Shown here in pieces: positions 1 to 13,749 of a stretch of 64,000 nt of DNA. Each line of letters begins with the position of its first letter. Position 1 is the stretch's first letter. The position numbers and the translations under genes were made by a program. Source of the stretch: Neckera pumila (Eukaryota > Streptophyta > Bryopsida > Hypnales > Neckeraceae); contig OZ018408.1 in NCBI GenBank assembly GCA_963969595.1, positions 47,431,022 through 47,495,021 on the forward strand. The letters run 5' to 3'. The notes below the pieces were generated by a model. That model did no database searches and was not told the origin of the DNA. It was given only the letters and a program-made list of their open reading frames with translations.

Positions 1-3000
1 CCACAGTGTCAAGAGACTCATTTGGATTGTCATTGGATTAGTTGAAGGAATTAAGATAATTACATTAGCATCTAGAAAGACAAAAATAGTCCTCCTCGGG
101 CTCTACAATTGGAAGCTATATGACTTTGCTTTGACTGCCTACAATTTACCTTTCCATTTAAAAAAGTGAATTGACTAAAACACTTATGATGAAATATTTG
201 TAGATTTGTCTTTCTTTTGCAATAAATAATGTGAATTCAGTAATATCATTATATGGAATTGTGTGCAATGACCAAACGACACACAATAAGCTTTGTCCCT
301 TCCTTCCAAGATAGTTATATATCCAAAAATTATGAGACTCGTCAAAGAATAGATACCATTTTTTTTCTATTGTAGATACAAAAATCATTTAATAAACACT
401 TTTTGTCCTTTGAGGCGTTTCAAGGTTAATCCCAAATCATTTTAAAATTCATTTCATAATAGATCTGTATACTATTCAAGTTGATTCAATTAAAATATGG
501 CAAGTTAATTGTTTTGTATTGCATACTTGTACTAGGACAAAATTTATTTCCAAAGTTTTAATGACTTTAGGGCATGTAGATACTCACTTTTGTGATAGAA
601 AGAATAATTGACAAAAAGTGAACTAGTACATTCATCCATCTAGTTTTGTTAGTCCGTTCGTTGCACTTATTGGTTCAATTTGTAAGGACTAACTGTAATT
701 ATAGTAGTATAAGTATTTTCCATCTTCTAATGATGGTTGGTGAAGCTAGTAGTCTGATTTGGTATTCTTGATGTTGTTTGATTTGGTATTCCTCACGTTA
801 TTTGAATGAAAAGAGGTAAAAGCAATAAACTTGTTTGTTGTTTGGAAGTGATGTTGTTTCCTTGCGAAGTATTTCAAGAACAAAAAAAATTCTCACCTTA
901 GCCCCTAAAAAACAAATAATAAAATGATTTCCAAAATAAAATTGCAATATCAACATATGTAAGTATCTCTTTTGCTTATTGAAGTAACTTGAGAGCTAAC
1001 ATTACAAAGGATGACTAGAATTTATTAATGAAAGAGTATATCATAGAAGGAGGGCAAATTTAAGATTAGACAATGATATCTCAAGAATTAGTTACTTTGA
1101 ACATACCTTTTGGTAGATGTAAAATTTATAAATATTTGATTAATTGTGTCTTTTCAAATTTCAATACTAAAACAAATTAGACATTTTTAATTCTTTTTAG
1201 ATGTACTTTGTGTGAATATTCCTTCTATATACAATATGTTACATATTTTTCATACTATTATTAATAAAACCATTTTTGACATGCATAAAATTTGTGTCTT
1301 CATCTTAGAGGGGATTTTATCAATAGAAGTAACTACTAAAACATCAAACAAACCGTATTGGATTCCAATCATTTTTTAGACTATTTTGAAGAGAGAAAAA
1401 TACGTTCCACTCTTTATTCAATGGAATGAGTGAAAGTAGTTTACAATGTTTTAGTGTTAAAATAATTCCTATTTATCTAGAGCCTTGGAATAAAAGTAAA
1501 ATCAAGGAATACACTGGTTTTAATGACGTACATCTAGAAATATTGCAAATGTACTACAAGGTGATCTTGTATCATAAACACCTTATTTCTACAATACAAT
1601 ACTTAATTAGTGTCACCTCAATATGAGAATTTTATACTTGGTCCATCTAGTTATACATTCTTGTATTTTTCAAAAACTGAATTGAATGGAAAAAATTGAC
1701 CTTAAAAAAATGTATATAAAGACAAAATTTATCATCATAAGCCATTTTTTTACTTCATCTACAATTCAAAAAGGATAAAATGCATGAAATATCTATATTT
1801 TATCAAGCTAGGGAAGATCACTACTCAAACAAGGGTGCTTAGAATTAATTAGATTTGGTGTAAGAAAAAGTTGCTTTTTTTCATTCATCAATTCATGAAA
1901 TTATCAAAGTTAGTGTTATATATATTCTTCCATTAATATATGAACAAAATAATTTTATATTATTATTGTATGAGAAGATATAATATTTTATATAATTCAT
2001 ATTTTTCTATAAATTTTATAACAAGAAATAAGTAAATATTATTAGTTCATTCACATTTTTATTTTAAAATTCTAACTAAAAATTCAAGAAACTCAATATT
2101 TGAACACTTATTAGAAAAATTGTCACATGGATTTATATGTTCTACAATTACAATTACAATTCTACATTATCATGTCCTAAAAGACTGAAGTGCAAGTGAT
2201 TAATGTTATGAAGAATTTTGTAGAGTAACATTAAAATTTGACAACATATCTCCAATCAAGGATTGTGTTAATATAGAATTGCAAATTTTGCCATTTGAAC
2301 CTTAAATTTAGAAATCTAATAATGTAATCAATAATATCAAACAAGGTATGATTATTTTAGTATAAAAATGCTATGATAAAATAAGATAATAGATTTCTAT
2401 TGAAAAAATGCAGTTGTGTAGAGGGTAGCTTTACAAGTATGCACCAAAATTCTAGTTGAATAATTTAACTTGGTATGAATATCAAAGTACACTTAAGAAT
2501 TAATGAGTAAATGCTTCCAAAATTGTAATAAATCCAACCAATCCCCCATTGATGTGGGTTTTGGTCTTGGAAAATTATATTTTGAATCATTTGAGTTATT
2601 AAAAGATTCATTTTGTCTCTATTTTAATTCCCTTTATTTTTATTTTGTTGGCACAATAAATGTAATTGTGAGATACCAAACATGATGCGTGAGATACCAA
2701 ACATGATGCATTTTTCATGCATAGTTTTTTGTACAAATTTCATTGCCTCAACTTTTGATCAATTGAATTTCAAAGAGTTTTTTGCAAATGTTAAAGGAGG
2801 GTTATTAATAATTTTTATCTCAACCAAAAAATTCAAGAATCTTTTCCGTTCAACCTATTTAGATTTAAAAAAATCTTAATAACTTCTTCTATATTATAAC
2901 AACCCATTGGTATATCTACTATATATCTATTATATTCTTTCTTTTATGTTACCTTAAGTTTTGCAATTATCACCTATCCTCAATGACATTTGTAGGCAAG

Positions 3001-4380
3001 TTCACCAAATGACACTCAGTAATTTAAATTGATATTTTGATGTTACAAAATAAATATTTTCAAACAAAATTATCACATGTCAAGTCAATACAAGTGTTTT
3101 GTTTTATTATTAAGGTGTAGTATCAATGTCACAACAAAAATCTTTTAGGGAAAATTAGAACAATAGTAAAGACCATAAGTGAAGGGTAGGATCCATGCAT
3201 CTTTGCCAAACATTAAAAAAAAAATAAGGTTCAATGTACACTAAAATAAAAGTAATTTGCCACATTCAAAAAAATTTGGGATTGATTTTTAGAATTAATT
3301 TCCTTTGAACCTATTGTACAATCTTTGAGATACAATTGTATGTTAGTGTACACCAATTAAAAATAGTGAAACCTTGCAAAAAATCGTATAGTATGCACTA
3401 ATAGTATATATTAGTGTAGCCTAGGCTTTTCCTTCAATTTTTTTATAATTGAAAGTGGATGAAAGGTGTAGAATTGGATGAAGTATCATTCAAATAGGAT
3501 AAAAAATAGTCAACACATGGAAATTTTGGAGATTATTTTTTATTTTTGCTCAAATTCAACACTCCTAAAGCTAGATTTACCATCTCTGTGAGATATGCCT
3601 GTCTATGACATAGAAACCACCTATGACAAATCTTTTTCAATAAGTGAGTTTTGGGCTATACCAGGTTGAGTTAGTAGCCACAATCAATGTCCTCAATGAT
3701 GGTAATGGAGTAATTAGTGATTGCAATAGGAACTTCTATCTGACTACTATAAGTCAATAAGATGACCATTATGGATTACTGTTTTTGTTGGTTTTGGGAT
3801 AGTCTTAGAGATTGCTTTGAGCTAATTGGGCAGTACACTTTCAAAAATTAATGACAAAACCATAGTTTGTGTAAAGAATAAAACATTGATTGCTTTTGCC
3901 ATTTCTCACATTTGTCTTTCTCAATAGGCCAAACCAGTCATACCAATCATGATTTTGCTTGTCATAGGTTGGTTTACATTCTATGTAGCCAACCAAAACA
4001 AGGGCAAGATGTTAAAAGTGGTCATTTGAAGTCTACGTCTTGTGTTTATCTTCCCTAGGCAAGGATAAATGTAAAAAATTACCTCTACTTTACCCTTCTT
4101 CTAGCTAATTTGAGGCCTCTCAATTTAAAATTGAATTCAAAATTTTATCAATCCAAATTTTATCATGGGTGGTAAATAAGTAAATTTCAGTGTTTTTCTA
4201 TGAGTAAAATTGCAGACTTCAAATGACAACTTTAATGTCTTTTGAAACAAGGTAGAGTACACAGTAAGATAAGTGGCTTAGAAATGGAGCATCTAAGGGC
4301 TGGTCCGCCTTTTTCATGTATTTCCATAGACAAGAATATTTTTAGCTCATTTTTCAGACAAAGTAAAATTGATGAGGAAT
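1..4380. other. AT-rich gene-free stretch
   Basis: No coding region is supported here. The sequence is strongly AT-rich and its open frames are short and low in complexity. The only clear local structure is a perfect 21-bp tandem duplication at 2668-2688 and 2689-2709. It looks like decayed intergenic or repeat DNA. Confidence 0.6.
2668..2709. repeat. 21-bp perfect tandem duplication
   Basis: Two adjacent identical 21-bp units, each beginning GTGAGATACC and ending CATGATGC. No function is apparent. Confidence 0.8.
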
Positions 4381-6834
4381 CACTACAAGAAATTCACAGA
4401 ATATACGACTGGGAAATACGACTAGAAAGAAGTCGTTTTGGACAGATACAACTGCAATACGACTAGAGGGCCCTGCAATCGTTTAGGACAAGTTGTTTAT
4501 GTAAACGACTGCCATTGTGTTATCACCATCCAAATGAACCATGGATGTATAAATGGATGAGAAATAGTTATCACTGAACTGATAAAGAAAGTTCAACTTA
4601 AAGAAATGGCTGCTGTGCTACCATGTGGAAAGTGCTTCTACCCTCCATCCCACGTGGCCAGTCATTTGCAAGTCATTTTGAAGTTATGACAAATCCATTA
4701 TAAATGACAAATTTGACATGGACAGCCACATCGGAAGTCATTATATAGTCATTTAGAAGTTGCAAGGGAATCTTTTCTACCATTCAAATGGATTGCCACG
4801 TGGCAAGTCATTCCATAGTCATCCTGAAGTGACGTGGATTTAAGTTCAGATCACTCTCCAAAGACAAGGAAAGTCATTTTCCTATCATTTTTAAATTGCA
4901 GTTCAGATCACTTTCCAAAGACAAGGGAAGTCATTTTCCTGTCATTTTTAAATTGCAGTGATGTACGCAAGGAGTGCAATGAGCATTGTATGGGGAGTAA
5001 TCATTTTTGAATTGCATTTAAAGTTCCACAACAATATTCCATACACAATACACCATATATACAATACACTGTATGCCATACACCATATTTGACAAAATGT
5101 ATCGTATGGCTTTCAAAGCCATTTAATGTGTGAGTATGAAGAAATAAAATGACAAGCTCTTTATACAAGTGGGGTGGTAGAAGGCAAGACAAACCATGTG
5201 GGATATGTAAAATGCAGGAATTGTGTTCTAATTAATATTTCAGACCTCATTTAGGCATAGTATATGAACTTTTTTCAAAAAAAATTGAACTAATAAAAGT
5301 TGGGAAATCAATACTTCTTTCATCTCCAAAAATCCGTTTCTAATTTCAAGGCTCAATTTAAAAGTTATAGATAAATTAGAGAAAGCAGAATGAAAAGGAT
5401 TTTTTTTTTGACATTTTCTAACATTGTTTTTGAAATTTGTCTATCCTTGTTGTATGCACAAGGTTGGATGCTCCCTAGAGGTGGCCAATTCTAGCAGAGA
5501 CAATTTATCTTATAGGAGACATCAAATTGTTGATAGAAGATAATTTACTAGCACTTGAAGTCATTCTGTAGTGGTAACGAAGTCGTGACGCAGTCATCCA
5601 TGGAAGGTAGAAGTGCATATGAACGACTTCCAAAGGCATTGCCAATGTCAAATTTTGTACTGGACTGTTGAAGACATATAATTAAGTAAACCCCTAGTGT
5701 TTTTACATTCACATTGAAGTAAAGCATGGTTGTAGGGCGTGGCTTTGTTCTACGCATTGTTGTCAATATTCTAATCTTATTATTAAACACACTACTATGA
5801 TAGCTAGCCTTGGAGGTCGTACATACACGCAACGACAATGGCCTGCATAGTAATTCCGCCATGGAGACTCATTATTGTAAATCGTGTCATTATCAAGCAT
5901 TTTCGTAATAATATCAAAATGCCTAAAAGAGCTAATACAAGAAATCCCTCACAATGTGCTTCTTGTAACCCCTATAGGTTCAAAGCTAAATCATATAAGC
6001 TACTCAAACGTTGTTTAATGACAATAGCAAAAATTGTCAAAAATATTTGCTTCCATATTTGTAGGATATTAAATAAATTATATAGGAAAATCCAAGGAAG
6101 AAAGCAATATATACCACTAAAAAGGAGAAGCCGTCATGAATTTGTCAGTTAAAGGTGGTCTTCAAAGTCACATCCTAATCTTCAATGACATCATTATGCT
6201 TTTGCAATGCAAAAATCTTAAATTTTTCTATTATTTCAATGAATGCATATTCAAAGTAATTAGGAGCTAAGGCACTATAATTGCCTAGTATTTATTAATT
6301 TATCTGTGGACAACAACAGGTTTTGCCAAATTTGCATCTATTAACAACATGGCACATAGAAACATCCTGAAGAATAGAACTATTTTGTGCCAAAGTACCT
6401 AATAAGGTGCAGTGACTAATCAGTCATTCTGTAGTGGCCCTGCAGTGAAACCCAAGTTGCTCAGAACATCTTTTTCCGCCACGTCTTTTGTAGTAGCGTC
6501 TTTCTTTTTCTTCTTCCATCAACAAGCCAAAACTTCTAGAAGTTTTTTACCAATTACACTTTAGTCATTTTTTAGTTGTGCTGCAGTGAAGGTAAGTTGC
6601 AATGGAATGATGCTCTGCCACATCAAAAAGTCGACGATGCTATGAATAGAATGTAGTGGATGAAGCTTGCCCCTCATTCACTCTTCATCTTGCAGTCGCA
6701 GACGTGACTCTGCCTCCATTGGACGCTGAAGAGCTAGCTTCGCTGGTGCAATTAGAGAGCCCTAGTTGTTTTGAAGTCACATTTTCCATGAAGTTGTTCT
6801 TTGCAGTCACATATTTGCCCATTTTCTTGTAGTG
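4381..6834. mobile_element. Non-autonomous CACTA (En/Spm) transposon, 2.45 kb
   Basis: The left end reads CACTACAAGAAA and the right end reads TTTCTTGTAGTG, its exact reverse complement. A 3-bp direct repeat AAT flanks both sides (4378-4380 and 6835-6837). A CACTA terminus with a 3-bp target duplication is diagnostic of the CACTA superfamily. Short subterminal motifs (ACGACT and its complement AGTCGT) recur near the left end, as in other CACTA elements. The largest open frame inside (5838-6152, +) gives 104 Lys/Arg-rich residues with no transposase motif I recognise, so the element looks non-autonomous. A 57-bp tandem duplication lies inside at 4844-4957. Confidence 0.88.
4844..4957. repeat. 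57-bp tandem duplication inside the CACTA element
   Basis: Two adjacent copies (4844-4900 and 4901-4957) each begin GTTCAGATCACT and end TTTTTAAATTGCA, with a few substitutions. This is internal expansion within the transposon. Confidence 0.8.
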
Positions 6835-7120
6835 AATCTAAACCAAGTTGTTTCGTATTTTTTCAAGCATGTTTGAATTACTTATGAATTTTCAAATAAG
6901 TTGGATTGTAGGTTCATATTTGTAAGCCTAGGTCTTTCATAAATGGTTCATTTACAGTTTTAAATAAAAATGGGGAAAGCAAAAAGAATGATTGGCTCTT
7001 GCAATGAATAATGCTTTTTTCCTTGATTTATTCAATAACTATATTGGTCAATTTCATAACCAACTCATGTCCATTTCACAGCCATTTATAGGATCCATTT
7101 TCAATGCCCGCTTTGTTGTT

Positions 7121-7210
7121 TGTTTTTTTGTTTTTTTGAACAAATGGGGAGAACCCATTGCATGAAAAAAAACCACAATACAAAACAGTCAAGCCATGAG
7201 GCTAGACATA
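7121..7210. repeat. Dispersed repeat, copy 1
   Basis: This block matches 9861-9957 in the same orientation: a T-rich run, then an AACAAATGG-type core, CCATTGCAT, an A-rich run, and CAGTCAAG.CATGAGG. The family is unknown. The T-rich start would fit the reverse complement of a poly(A)-tailed retroelement end. Confidence 0.5.
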
Positions 7211-7375
7211 TGAAAAGAAAGCGAGCAAAAAATGAACGAACCCTAATAAAAAGCACAACCGGGAGGGACACGCCCTTACTTTCTGATAATGCCACCCTCC
7301 CTCGACACTAACAACTTAGAATGGAGCCAAATATTATCAAATTTGAACCACACAGAAGCCGCTTGGTGAGGTTGG

Positions 7376-7470
7376 AGTCTAGCGGTTGTTTGGGCTTTAA
7401 GTAACGCCGCTCAGCTTGAGTCAAGAAGCGAATCCCAGAGCGCTTGTTGCAGGAGACCTCGCGGCCACAA
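7376..7470 (+). repeat. Possible tRNA-derived SINE fragment
   Basis: TAGCGGTTGTTTGG fits a pol III A-box (TRGCNNAGYNGG-like) and GAAGCGAATCCC is a partial B-box match with three mismatches to GGTTCGANTCC. The spacing is plausible for a tRNA-related SINE head. The right side is cut by the TA-flanked MITE at 7475. This is a weak call. Confidence 0.25.
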
Positions 7471-7474
7471 TGTG

Positions 7475-7750
7475 TAAGGTGGGTACACCCAAAATCGCCA
7501 CAAATTGGTACTGTGCCTACTTGCTATTACTAGGTTGGTCAGATTTTCCTATTGCCTTGTTGATAAGTGAAAGGAGGTTCCAACGCATCAAAAAACATAG
7601 CATTTGGATACTGTATGCAAAAGTTATTAAAGAACAAAGTTGAGTTCTAAAAGTGTTTCTTGCACATAGGTACAGAACTGATTTTAGAAATGTACAGAGA
7701 GTATAGATGGCGGTTTAAGGTCAGTGGCGCATTTGGGTGTACCCACCTTA
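7475..7750. mobile_element. 276-bp TA-flanked MITE (Tc1/mariner-like), copy 1
   Basis: The element runs TA-AGGTGGGTACACCCAAA to TTTGGGTGTACCCACCT-TA. Its terminal inverted repeat is perfect over about 17 bp and it sits in a TA dinucleotide, as Tc1/mariner-type MITEs do. A second copy of identical length lies inverted at 16144-16419. The open frame inside is accidental. Confidence 0.8.
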
Positions 7751-8067
7751 TGTAAACACCTTCTAGTTACGTGCGATCCAGATTAACCAAAGTGATGATC
7801 CTCTCAATAGGGACCAAATGATTTGAAAGTCATGGAACTGTCTAGGACCACTGTTTTACAGCCTCCTCCCTTATTAGATTTATCCCTTCTGGTTTCATAA
7901 CTACGGCACCTTCCGTTCTGTTCTGCGAATGGAGAACTGTCCTTCAGATCAATGTCAGTTATTTGTGGATGAACAGATTAACTTCTTCAGTTCGACAGTG
8001 AGTTGCACATGATCCACCTGAACCAGCTGTTTCAGTTCTTCATTTGTCACAGCACCATTTGTTTATC

Positions 8068-8597
8068 TTAACCCCTAAAAGCCCAAGGGGTTTGGACAAA
8101 ATACAAATGTGTTATGAATTATAAGTTCTAAAACTTTTTTGAAGTTTGCAACAAAGAAGATAATGTGAAGCATGAAAAGTAGAAAGCATCCATATGGTCA
8201 AAATTGTAAAATTATTCTTAGATTTTTTTTTAATGAATTTTGAAGATATAACTTCAAAAATTCACCAAAATACAATTTCTATTTTAGCATTTGAATTTTT
8301 TTTTGATTGGTCAAAATTGTGGTTTCTATTGATTTGTGAAAAAATGCATGAGATCTAGTAATGAAGACACCAATACTTTCTCCAAATAGTAAGTTTTTCA
8401 ACACTAGGCAAATCTAGACACTTTGTGCTATTTTCTTGTATAGTTTTTGTTTGACCGTAGTGATCTGAGTTTTGAGTATAAATATGGATAAACAACACAA
8501 TCTTTTGAAAAAAAAAAAAAGAAGAAATTTTGCGTGAAAATTTTGCCCCAAGTTGGGCAGCGACCATAAAATGGTCGCTTGAGCGCTTAGGGGTTAA
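8068..8597. mobile_element. TTAA-flanked MITE with CCCCTAA ends (530 bp)
   Basis: The left end is TTAA-CCCCTAAAAGC and the right end is GCGCTTAGGGG-TTAA. A TTAA target and termini starting with CCC are the hallmarks of the piggyBac superfamily. No coding capacity is seen. It belongs to a family with copies at 8731, 13750 and 29110. Confidence 0.7.
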
Positions 8598-8730
8598 GGC
8601 TTCCTACTTCCAAGTCACAACTTCCAAGAATGAAAGTATCTATGGTGTAAGAACATTTAAGTTCTAAAATGAGTACTGTCTTTAGATTTGATTGCAAGTA
8701 GGTCCCTAATCGGATATGGGTGATTCTACC

Positions 8731-9374
8731 TTAATCCCTAAATGCCAAGGCACCCCAATCTGGTGTTTGCAAAACTTTGAAGTTAAATAAAACCTAATGA
8801 AGTTGCTATTTTTGATAGTTTATAGTTTTAGAAAGTTTTTCTTGAAGTCTAATTTTAGCACCAAAAATCCGATCTTGAAAATAAATGATAGTGAATTTTC
8901 TATTCAAGTTTTTGTACAAGGGTACCCATTGCAATCTTGACTTCCTGTAGTGTCGAGAGCTCTTGGAAATGAGCCTCAAATGCACTAGATCTTGGAGAAA
9001 AAATCACATTCAAAATTCACTTAAAAAAATTGTAGAGTAGATTTTAAGAAGTCATAAATTGATCGGGGTTATACAAGTTAGGCCCTTTAACCTCATATTT
9101 TTTTGGTCACCAACTTTTTAGATTTGACTTGTGTAAAGAAGATTGAAAGATTTTTGCAATTTTAGCACCCTCATGGTCAAACAGTATAATCTTTCACTCC
9201 ATAAGTGATATTGTTGTGTTTTCTTTTCCTATGGGATCCATAACATGTCTAGTTTGAATTTATACAGCTACAATCCAAAAAAAAATGATACAACTTATCA
9301 AAATGTTGGCATTTTATTCAATTTAGAGCAAATTCCAGGAAGCCAAGAACAGGCCTTGGGCATTTAGGGGTTAA
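8731..9374. mobile_element. TTAA-flanked MITE with CCCCTAAATGCC ends (644 bp)
   Basis: The left end is TTAA-TCCCTAAATGCCAAGG. The right end, reverse-complemented, reads TTAA-CCCCTAAATGCCCAAG. The inverted repeat spans about 22 bp with one substitution and one indel. It lies 133 bp from the 530-bp family member and carries no credible open frame. Confidence 0.75.
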
Positions 9375-9860
9375 AGTCCAAATTTCTGTTGGGTAGGTTC
9401 AGGAAGTCCAAACCTGAAATCTCCACCATCATTAACATTTTTATTTATTTATTTAATAAAAATACAGGCCCAAGGAACACACACAACCCCATGAACAAGA
9501 CATAGAAGTCCAGGGCAACAATCTCTATGATTGCAGTCAAAGTCCAAATCACGTCCAAGCTGCCGATCCTTCCATCCAAGCTTGATTTTGCACCCCACCA
9601 ATGAATGGTCGTCACGTGTCAAGTTTGGTGTCAAAAATAGAATTTAACCAGTCAAGGCAGGGAAAACAAATAATGAAAGTGCAACAATAATTCACTCACA
9701 CCCATCAAAATTTGGGCATGCTCAAGGACTGCAGATGCAAATTTAGGTTACTTTAATAACTCCACCCAATGAGTGGCTTTGATTTCAAAAAGAGACAAAA
9801 AAACAAAACATCATGATTTGGCACATAAGTGCAATTGGCAAATTGAGGAAATAAATGGAA

Positions 9861-9957
9861 TTTTTTTTTCTTTTGAAACAAATGGAACAAACCATTGCAT
9901 TAAAAAAAACCTAGAATACAAGACAGTCAAGGCATGAGGGCTGATAAATGGAAATTT
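9861..9957. repeat. Dispersed repeat, copy 2
   Basis: Diverged direct copy of 7121-7210: a T-rich run, AAACAAATGG, CCATTGCAT, an A-rich run and CAGTCAAGGCATGAGGGCT. The family is not identified. Confidence 0.5.
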
Positions 9958-12502
9958 GGAAGCAAATCAGCATCTAGATGATGTGGGCTCTTAAGGTAGG
10001 ATGTCCATAAAGTCGTGTCCTTTTAAAAGTTGCCGAAACTAATTTGGCAAGAGAGGTTAGACTTCTTGAAATTAATTTTCCAGTAAATTTTTCCCCTGGA
10101 AGAAAAACAGAATTAGCATATAATATGAGTTATTTCATGTTTTTTGGAGCTCTATAGAATTAGTTATGAATTTTTGAAGTTGAAACACAATGAAACGTAA
10201 TGATCACTAAAATCATCCACTAGTCTAGAAATGTACATTGTTTGTACACTACTGAAGCAATGAGAAAACAAAATGTGCAAATAGTATAAGTTTTAGAAGG
10301 TGGATGCTTTCAGAGCCTGAGCCCTTTATGGACCTCCTACTTTATTAGTTTGTAATGTCTAACACCCATTGTAGTCCCCCCTTCAAACCCCATCATTAAT
10401 TAGGGAAACTAAAGTAGCTGACCTATTTTCAACCGCGCCCCCATTTCCAACCTATAGACTGCTATCTTTCTGACCATAGACCATTCAGTTCAGGTGCAAT
10501 TTGAGGAGCAGTTGTGGCGCAGTATGATTTGCTACGAGGCTCTCAATATTGCAACCAGCCCTTGGTCAACTTTGCAATTAGTATGTAGTCAAAATAGATA
10601 AGGTCTATATCACCATTAGAAGTCAAAGAGAATCTTCCACTAAAAAATTTATAACACTTACATTTTAGGTTGAATTTTTTTGGAAAAATATGCAATCCTT
10701 CCAAACTCTATTTCTATATGTGAGAAAAATTTTGCACTCAAAAAAGCTGCGCTCCAAATATGCGTCATTGCTTAAGTGGTTGGAAATGTGTCGGACATTT
10801 TAAACTAGCTTTAGATAGTAAGGAGTTTCCCTTGTAATAAAGTTAAATAACTTATGTGTCACTCAAAATAATTCCTCATAGTTATTCGTTGAAACTAAAG
10901 TGTAGATTTCTCATGCACACCAATCATTCGCATAAACAATTGGAGTCTTTTTGCTCTCTCTCTTTGTAATGTTTGTAGACCAAAGTTTTGTTTTCACACA
11001 ACATTATCAAAAGAAAATAAAATACTAAAGTTCATTAAAGATGATATTAATCTTCTTAGAAAATAGAGCTCTACTTTACATCAAGGCTCGATTGATTCAA
11101 CAAGAAGTTTAACTATTTTTCAAAGTTCTAAAACATATTTGTAGGCATGTTCCAAACACAATCAAAGATTGCTATATAGCACAAGCAATTTTAAGGCAAT
11201 GAATAAAGCCCGAAACAAATGTAATAAAATTCACGCACTAAATTTTTAGAAAGTCTAGGACCATTGATGCAAATCCCCTCCAAATTGGGCCTCTTCTAGG
11301 GCCGTCAATCTAATATATTAGAAAACCGTTGATGCTCAAAATATGGTGTACAATATAGAATACGGTATGAAATATAAATATGAATGTGTATGGAATATGT
11401 ACATTTTACATACTCCATATCCTTTGCAGGCAAACAGATACCACATAAATACAATAAGGGGTGTTTGGGGGTTATGTCACAAGCACCAATGTCAAATTTT
11501 CAACCGATGGCAAAGCCACACATGTACCTACTTTCACATTTTTTTGGAAAAGTTCAACTACTAATGGCTAAGTGCCACATGTACCCCCTTTGATAATGAT
11601 TTGTGTTTTTCTTTGAAGTTCACATTCTCTCACGATATGCTCAAATTAGGTAGTAACCGGCTTTTCCATTTTCCATTAAAACAGAAAAATGCTAATTCAA
11701 TTCCTCACCTTATAATTTTAAGAGAATTTTGAATTATAAAGACATATGCATGCACATAAGGTCGGATTACCTACACCTAATCACTTACGCAACTGTGGTA
11801 CAAACAGTGAGCAATTGATTCAGTAATGGAAATTTTTCTTGTGTAGGAAGATAGAAAATACTGAGATTGCAAAATTTTCAGATTTTTTTTTGCAAAACTG
11901 AAATTTTTGTGAATTTTGGAAGCCCAAAAGCGTTTTTTTTAACCAATTCCTAATCTCTAGAGCCTTCCAATTCCGATCACTCAAGAACTAGCTTCTTACT
12001 ATCTACTTTCTTGTTACTTTCTTCATACCTAGGACATGTGTCATGATCTTACTAGTTCCAACCTTAAAAAATAAAAAACACATTACAAGTCTTGATTGGA
12101 AACAGGGGCACTACCAGTTGGAAATTGGTCCGACCTTAGTAAAAACAACAAATCTATTTTCAACTGAAGACTTGGACATAAACTAAGATAATCTATACAA
12201 GTTTATTTATTTTGACTTTCTTATTTTTAATTTTAATTTTGTTTGAAGGAAAGAAAATACTTTATAATTGTATTTTCAAATTTTCAATTTATATCTGAAC
12301 CAAATTTAAACATTTTCATCAACCTTTTGGCTCATAATTTTAAAAGAATCATGAGGGAATAAATACAATATGTAGTATACAATATATAATGTATAATATA
12401 TAGTATATAATCTTAATAACAAATTAAAAAAATTGATAATGTTATTCACATGTTATTCAAATTCACAAATTCACAAATTAAATTAATCTAAAAAAATATT
12501 AC

Positions 12503-12530
12503 TATTATTATTATTATTATTATTATTATT
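12503..12530. repeat. ATT microsatellite
   Basis: About nine consecutive ATT/TTA trinucleotides in an AT-rich context. Confidence 0.9.
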
Positions 12531-13493
12531 TATTTTTTAGCAATGATTTTAAAAAAGCTTTTTACATTACCGCATGTCCTGTAGATGTGCATCCTTACTT
12601 TCTTCATGATTTTTTTCATTTATCATTTCCTCCACTGAACCCAATATTAATGGTAGCTTTTGGTAAAAGTAACTTTATTCCCCTATCCTTGTCCAACTGG
12701 AGGGACTGAAATTACTGTGTGTCTCCTTGGGCAGCATTTTATCATCTTCAGTTTGTACTCCTCGGCCTGCCTGACAAAAGCCCTTCTGATATCTTTATGA
12801 TATGGGCATGCAATTTCCGTCATTTGGTTCAGCCCTGGCATTTGTACTTGGGTGGTATCTCCTTTTTTATTTAAAGGTATCCTGCATACATGGGTATCCT
12901 TTCTGACATTCAACATTCAAGAGGAGTGTAGCTTGAGGTCACCTTTGGCAGAAAATAAATAAAATTTTGAAAAATAATTAATCTTGGAAATCAACAAGCC
13001 ACTTTGTTGAATTTAAGGAAAATTGAAAATAAATAAAAAGGCAAGAAGTTCAATGTGCAATGCAAGCTAGATTAGATAAAAGAGTTTGACTTTGGAAACA
13101 ATTGGAAGAATTTTATACACCACTTATTGTTATTTGTGTCATATACTTATAGTTATTTGTGTCAGCTAAGTTACCTGTATTTTGAACAGATAGTGAGGAA
13201 CAAGTTCCAAATCAAATTATTTTTCAAAACCCCTCATTTTATTTTGGAGGTGGGGTGGGGTGGAGTGGGTTCTCAAAAATAATTTGATCGGAAAATCTCA
13301 AAATCCCAGTACCCCCCTCAGTCTTGTATTTTTGAAAACAAAGTTGTTTGACAATTGATATGGGATAATCCATATCCGTATACATACGATATATGTACGG
13401 TATCATAATATTTGTATCAGGATCAACGGTAGGGAAGGGGGTGTTTTTATTTTTTTTCAAAAGCGATCAATGGCTATTAATTTTTGGGGGGAA

Positions 13494-13518
13494 GGGGGGG
13501 GGGGGGGGGGGGGGGGGG
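13494..13518 (+). repeat. G25 homopolymer tract
   Basis: Twenty-five consecutive G residues, preceded by GGGGGGAA. It is exceptional in this AT-rich background. It could form G-quadruplexes, or could be an assembly or polymerase artefact. Confidence 0.9.
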
Positions 13519-13749
13519 CTAATTAATTGAGCGGGAAGTGTTCCTCTTGTTTCAGGGGATAGTTATAGATGTCGTAAAATTGATATTGTAAAGTTGTAAA
13601 TATAGATACCAATTTGTGAAATTGCTTACAATATGTAGTGAAATCAGTTAAAATTGTAAGTTAATTTTGGTTATGTGTAGAGAAAAATTGGTTCTTGAGT
13701 TTAATGTAATTAGTATAAGCTTTTGCTATATTGGTACAAAATCATAATA

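Larger units (their letters stand above)
6838..7474. other. Gene-free interval with dispersed-repeat and SINE-like fragments
   Basis: No gene is supported. Positions 7121-7210 resemble 9861-9957 in the same orientation, sharing the core ACAGTCAAG.CATGAGG.CT after an A-rich tract, so this is a dispersed repeat. Around 7376-7445 there is a weak tRNA-like A-box (TAGCGGTTGTTTGG) followed by a B-box-like GAAGCGAATCCC, which might be a SINE relic. Confidence 0.45.
9375..13749. other. Gene-free AT-rich interval with low-complexity tracts
   Basis: No gene is supported. It holds the second copy of a dispersed repeat (9861-9957), an ATT microsatellite near 12503-12530, and an uninterrupted run of 25 G at 13494-13518. 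The open frames at 11343-11593, 12683-12916 and 13239-13460 have no family signature. Confidence 0.55.
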